DNA from: Klebsormidium nitens
Taxonomy: Eukaryota > Streptophyta > Klebsormidiophyceae > Klebsormidiales > Klebsormidiaceae
Reading direction: 5' to 3'
Assembly (NCBI GenBank): GCA_000708835.1
Contig: DF236952.1
Location: 297,448 to 361,447 of the forward strand
DNA: 64,000 bases
This document shows, one piece after another, positions 58,923-64,000 of this stretch; positions within the stretch are counted from its first letter, which is position 1, and each line of letters begins with the position of its first letter. A program made the translations under genes and the position numbers. Under the pieces are notes generated by a model. That model searched no databases. It was given only the letters and a program-made list of their open reading frames with translations, and was not told the origin of the DNA.

Positions 58923-60118
58923 CTGTAGGCATCAGAAAAAGGTCGAATTGGAAGTGTTGGATTTCCAAATTTCCAAATTACTACTGCCACGAGTCTCGCG
59001 GTTTGTGCATAGTATCTTCGTTTTTTTGTCGTTCGTTGCTTTCGAAGATACCTCGGTCCTGCACATTGCAAATCGCTTCTTTAGAACACTGGTTTGCGTT
59101 CTCGCATCCATACTGTTTTCCTTTACTAAAACACTTGATTGGAAGCCGTCTTCCCTTATGATCATACTCAAGCTAAGTGTTCTTGAATGGTATAACCTTT
59201 TGGACGTCTCTGTGAAGTCTGGAGGGGAATGGTTTAATGTCTCCAGAGCGATAACATTTACTGATGTGCAGGTTAGGAATTCATCAGCGCGGACAGTCAC
59301 AGTAAAAATAAAGGCAGCCCCATATGATTTGTGCCCAGCTTTTTTGACGCGTCCTGTCCACGAATGTCAAGAAGCAAACGGGTCTTCACGTTTTCAGAGA
59401 CGCAGTATATGTCGCACCTTTATAACGCCAATTTCATTACCAGCCGAATGGATTGCGGCTTGCATGCTGGCCGAAACATGTGCTCCTCAGTGCACGTGAA
59501 TCGACGGGCGTCGAAACTAGTCTCAGTTTTATGCACACAAGTTATCTAGTTTGTTGTACGTGCACCTTTCTAAGAAGTCCGAGACCCCAAGCAGAGGGCG
59601 ATCAGGAAGAATATTTGTCGAGCTTTGGCAGCCAACAGTGAAGATACAAACGTACCTCTGCAGGTATTTCAAACGTCGTTTCGGAGTTCGAACAGGGCTT
59701 GTACTCAGTGCGCGATCGAATCAGCCCTGGCGCCAGATTGGGCGCGCGCGTATCAAGAAAACTGATTATCATGCATGATCTGGCCAAATCGCATGGAAGA
59801 AAGTCAACTTGCGGCCGATGACCAACGGGCAATGGCAGTATCGTATTAAGCCACTCAAAAACCTGGCGGCATGTGCACAAGCCTCTGTGCAGACCAACAT
59901 CAATTTGCATACATGTTTGTTGAAAGCTGACATTAATATGTCCTGCATACCTTTTGTACCTAAGTCTGCAAAACATACTATTTCTGCACGGAAGGGCCAG
60001 TCTTGCTCAATACTTGACTACGTCTTAGCTTCACTTCCACTTGCCCTTCCTTTGCGCATCTTACAGCCGGCGACACTGTAATAAACCGCACTAGCTAACG
60101 TCTTAGTAACTCACACGC
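58923..60118. other. Intron or intergenic sequence, no exon found
   Basis: The upstream exon(s) of the 58614-58922 gene should lie here, but none is visible. A 183-codon plus-strand frame (58948-59499) is open without domain or splice support. Confidence 0.35.
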
Positions 60119-63100
60119 TCAAGAATCCGTCTTCGCCACCTTTGCGGGCCGTTGCCCCTCGTCGTCATCATTGAACACGCGTTTCTGATTTGGCCCGGGC
60201 ACGGCCCCCTCCCGGGCCTCGACTTCCTCCACTACCCCTCCCCCTCNCNCNCNCNCTCNNNNNNNNNNNNNNNNNNNNCCGACTCCACTTCCCCGCCGTC
60301 CCCTCGCCCCCCCCCCGGCCGCCCCCCTCCTCGCCCGCCCCCTCGCCCCCGGCCGCCCCCCGTCCCCCCCTCCCCCGGTTACCGCCTCGACCCCCCCGGC
60401 CACCCCCCCTGCTTTCCCGGTAGCTCCGCTGGCCTTGCCGAAGCCGTACCCAGTAGCCCTTCTCATCGTCTCCTGCAAAGGACAGAGATTGCGATTGAGT
60501 GTTAGCTCCCGCACAGGTGACAATTAGGGAACACGGTATGCAGGCAGCCAAGGGCGATGAAACAAGCCCTCTGTCCGTCGCACGGTGAGACATAAATCTC
60601 GCATGCTGAAGGGAATGTGAGGCGTTTCGCAAGCTGTTCGACAGCGGGCAGAAGCGCGTCCATCGAGCCTTGGTCGAGTGGACTGGAGGTATGTCTCTAG
60701 AAGAAAGCAAAGTCAAAGACGTCCACCGCCAATCGCCTTCGCATGTAAGGAGTTACTTCCAAGGTGCATTCGGTTACTTCGGAGACGAGAACACGAGAGC
60801 AAGCGAGACCCAACGAAGTATGCAGAGCGCGGAGGCCGTACCTTCCAGCAATTTGAACACAGCCATGTACCGGTCACCGTCGGCGAGCTTCAGGCCGCCC
60901 TCGTCCGCCGCTTCAGATGCCTTCACCGTGGCCTGCGCACCGTCCGGAGACTCAAAGCGAACGAAGCCCCCGGGGTTCCCTCGAAGGTAATCAATAAACT
61001 GCAGAGGAGTTGACCGGGCTTCGATCCAATGGACAGGACATGAAAGGATGAGGGTTTGGAGAGAACCTTGACTCCCGTGTTCCAATCAACGGACTCTGTA
61101 TGACAAGCGAGGCGATCTCGAGCAGACACAGTGGCAGGGATGTCTTCAAAGTCGCCGAGAAACTGCAAAGAGAGCGTTGTTGTGGACTGGCTCCTAATTG
61201 GAACAGAGCCAGCGAGCACAGAATCAGGAAGTGCGGATCAGGAAGAGGTACGCACAGTCGTCGGACAGATATGATGCAATCAGGGAGGCTTCGAGACTCG
61301 GGTTTTAGACGGTCAAGATCGGTCGAACTGCGCTGTTGAACATCTATAAAGGGCTCCATCTGAATTCAGAAGTCCAGTAGCGTCTACTGAGACACGTTCG
61401 TCGAGTTGCAGCAAAACCGTCTCAAAAGCTATGCAAAGCAGCCAAGACCTCAAAAGTGAAAACGAATGTCCTCAATCTGGGAATATAGTCATCATCCGAC
61501 ACAGGAAAGGCACGATACCGTCCAGAGGGGCGGCCCCAAACCTGCTATAAAAATGACACAAAGACATCTCCCGGGCTGAAAACCAGCCGGGGAGACCGCC
61601 TTATTGATCTACGAAGGCTAACTAAGGAGGCGCACATTAGGGGTGCGATCCAACTAACGCCTTCCGAACAAGCAAGTCAACCTCGAAGGAAAAAGCTTAC
61701 CCTGCTTCACAAATGTAAGCACATTAAGCTTGGTGTACAGACGATCCAGTGTAAAATCTCACCTTGACCACCCCCAGCCCCTCAACCGCTTTGCTGACGT
61801 CCTCCCGCTGGATCCGCGGCCCCTCTTCCTCTTCCTTCTCCTCTTCAAACTTCTCTTCGTCTCCGTCGCCCCCGGCTGCCCCGCTCGGCCCCGCCTTATC
61901 CCCCTCGTCGGACGCCCCCGCCTTTTCTTCCGTCTTCGTGAGGTCCTTGATCTCGAAGCTGACAATCAGGCCCTTGTCGTACTCGATGTCCTCCTCCTCT
62001 GCTTCCTGAGCCTCCTCTTTCTTTTGCCTGCGGGAGCATACAAATGAATTACAAGAGAGAGAGCCCTTGTAAACCTTTGATAGGGAGTCTATCCAGCCGA
62101 AATGTTGGCCGGAACCCTGAGAGCGGGGATCCAGACGACCACACAGCCCTTATCGAGACCGGCTTCAGCAAAGCATCGCCCAGAAGCAGAGGAAGGAACG
62201 CTTTTGATGAGTTTGCAACGTATGAGACGGACAAACACTCAACAGGACAACTTCTTTTACAGGTTGCTGGCTCAGCCAGCCAGCCAGGAGCTGGTCCAGA
62301 CGGAAAACAGAGATACGAAGAAGACGGCTACTATGCTGCCCCAGAGTCAGTGTCGTATATGTCAGTACCAGCGTTTGATGCATGGATGAAGGGGCCAAGA
62401 ATGACGAAAAGTCGACAGTTGCACAGAGACCACGATCAAAGCTAGTCACCCCGAATCACATACGAAGCGCCAGCAACAGTAACAGCGAAGAACACGTCGA
62501 GTCGGACCCTATACAAAGCGCGAGCAACAAAAAAGGCGAAAAAATAGGCAAAGAAGAGCCAGCCGCCGTTGCCTCAGACATCCAAGGAAGGAACCGCATC
62601 CACTCTCAAGCCCGGCAAGGCGAAAGCGCTCGGGGCGGGTACTGCGAATGTTTTGAGAAACGACCCATTTGGACTTCTCATCATCGGCAGCGGCGGCAAG
62701 TTAAGGCTCAAACAAACGGGATGCAAAGCAGAGTCTCTGAGGTGTGTACTTGAATGAGCAGAAGCTCTTCCTTTTCCGTTTCTCCTCCCAGGGGTTCCGT
62801 GACACTCCACGAATCCAACACAAGGTGCTGACTCTCCAGCAAAACATGCATCCAAAGTCAACTCGAATGCCCACGCCTCCCAAAGGAAACGGAAGATAAC
62901 ACGAACACCAGATTATGGACAATGTCCAACGGACTGTGACGTTTGAAAGCTTGGACGTCCAAAAAGAAAGACATACGACTCCTCAAAATCGAGGCAATTT
63001 GCAATATAGACAGCTCATCCTCAGTCGCCTGCTCTCTTCCAGGCATGCAAAATTCATGGGAGACCGCATTACGATTAAAAGTCCTTTTGAATAGCGACGT

Positions 63101-63685
63101 GACTCACCGAGCTTGCCGCTGCTGTTGGTCTGCCTCAAATTGTTCCCTATTCTCTTCGATCCATTTCAACCTGGACATCCAAAGAGGATTGAGAAGTGGA
63201 TTGAGAAGAGTCGCTTCGACCAGCAACTCCCCGTTACAATGGGGATCAATTCTATCCGGACAGGGTGCTTTTGTCGAAAAACACGCCTCGTGAGTAACTG
63301 TGGGCAAACACCTTCGATAATATGGACGACTTACTCACAGAGTAATCAGGAACCTTAATTGCCCGTTCAGAACATGCTCTCCAGATCCATCATGCCATCA
63401 AACTTCGCAAGAGACTCAATCGAGCATCAAAACTGCATCAACGAGCATTAGAGCGCGCGAAACAACAGTACAGACTTTGGAAGCTGGCGAATCAAGGGCA
63501 TCCGAGCAAGCAGGCACTTCTGCTGGGGGAATAGCTCACTTTGGTTGGACCCTGATCTTTGCCCCCTGGAATTCCAGATCCTTGTCTAGCAGTCCCTTTG
63601 CTTCGTCCTCTGTCGCCAACTCAACAAACACAGAGCCGCTGAAGAGCTTGGTGCCAGCTTTCATGCGCAGGCGCACGCTCTTCAC
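60119..63685 (-). CDS. LA1: La-type RNA-binding protein, C-terminal part
   Basis: Exons in transcript order are 63685-63540, 63170-63108, 62027-61763, 60998-60842 and 60472-60119. The gene continues beyond the window end, so the La motif is missing. The first exon is the second half of an RRM (VKSVRLRMKAGTKLFSGSVF, FVELAT, KIRVQPK). A charged linker follows (KWIEENREQFEADQQQRQAR, QKKEEAQEAEEEDIEYDKG). Next comes an acidic region, then a second, La-specific RRM (REDVSKAVEGLGVVKFIDYL, GGFVRFESPDGAQ, YMAVFKLLEG), an RGG/glycine-rich tail (GGRGGRGGNRGRGGRG) and a basic end (KRVFNDDDEGQRPAKVAKTD) like a nuclear localisation signal. La proteins bind UUU-OH ends of RNA polymerase III transcripts in the nucleus. 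The glycine-rich tail and the C-terminal end lie in different frames either side of an N run, so the tail is not fully readable. Confidence 0.85.
60247..60278. other. Ambiguous bases in a C-rich low-complexity run
   Basis: Alternating N and C, then 20 N, lie within the pyrimidine-rich stretch that encodes the La Gly/Arg tail on the other strand. Sequencing or assembly clearly failed here, and the length may be wrong. Confidence 0.95.
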
Positions 63686-64000
63686 CTGTCAAATGGACGA
63701 CACTCATTGTGGCAACAGACCTTAAGAAACGTGTCCATCAAACATAGTACGGATTTTTTGACAGCCATGACACTTTCCCTTCTTGAAGGACGACCCTTGT
63801 CGACTTTTGACTCCATGTGCACAAAGCTTAAAAACTATTGTTGCAGGTCAACATTGAATTCCGTCCAGAGAGACAGTGCAATCGAGGGCTACATTTTTTT
63901 TCTTCGAAGCATCATTTGGTAGAGTTGCGAACTCAGGATCTGTAAGCAATTTTGCTTACTGTTCAGCCAAAGTGCCCCGTTTTCCAACTATTTGGATGAC
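63686..64000. other. Probable La intron, window edge
   Basis: Sequence upstream of the first visible La exon. No further exon of the RRM or La motif can be identified before the end of the window. Confidence 0.5.

Noticed and set aside
58948-59499. 183-codon plus-strand frame
   Set aside because: Open but AT-rich, without domain or splice signals; probably chance.

Overview
This is nuclear DNA of a eukaryote in the green lineage, most likely a streptophyte alga (Klebsormidium-like). That placement is inferred from the gene set and style, not from a database match. Every recognisable gene is split by short GT-AG introns, with two GC-AG introns. Exons are GC-rich and introns are richer in AT. 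The set includes a plastidic type I signal peptidase, a plant-type NMN adenylyltransferase, a plant GT14/DUF266 glycosyltransferase and a La RNA-binding protein. There are no operons, CRISPR arrays or bacterial signals. I rebuilt exon chains by hand from splice sites and codon phase. Chains that keep one open frame from ATG to stop are given high confidence.

Layout. 0.4-2.7 kb holds tandem repeats: a 165-bp array, a diverged array and a two-type satellite. 3.1-4.9 kb is a two-exon gene of unknown function (-). 7.2-12.1 kb is an eight-exon secreted protein (-) resembling the bacterial zinc chaperone AztD. 14.4-16.5 and 18.4-20.8 kb are tandem paralogues (+) for small secreted 12-cysteine proteins. 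22.0-25.3 kb is a plastid-targeted membrane/coiled-coil protein (-), interrupted by an assembly gap. 25.9-31.4 kb is plastidic signal peptidase (+). 32.7-33.6 kb is a small lysine-rich protein (-). 34.9-38.6 kb is NMNAT (+). 40.4-44.4 kb is a zinc-knuckle/coiled-coil gene (-). 46.6-52.6 kb is a secreted protein with C-type-lectin-like and EGF-like parts (+). 52.6-57.5 kb is the GT14 glycosyltransferase (+). 58.6-58.9 kb is a lone 3' exon resembling half of an NTF2-like domain (-). 60.1-64.0 kb is the 3' part of a La protein gene (-), which runs off the window.

The genes do not form one pathway. Two themes recur. One is secretion and the cell surface: the AztD-like protein, the 12-cysteine pair, the lectin/EGF protein and the glycosyltransferase. 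The other is plastid function: signal peptidase and the 22-25 kb gene.

The most unusual signals are the AztD-like propeller in a eukaryote and a repeated structural event. In three unrelated genes (four exons) the 3' end of an exon, its splice donor and the first part of the intron have been tandemly duplicated into the downstream intron, leaving decaying or even in-frame exon copies.
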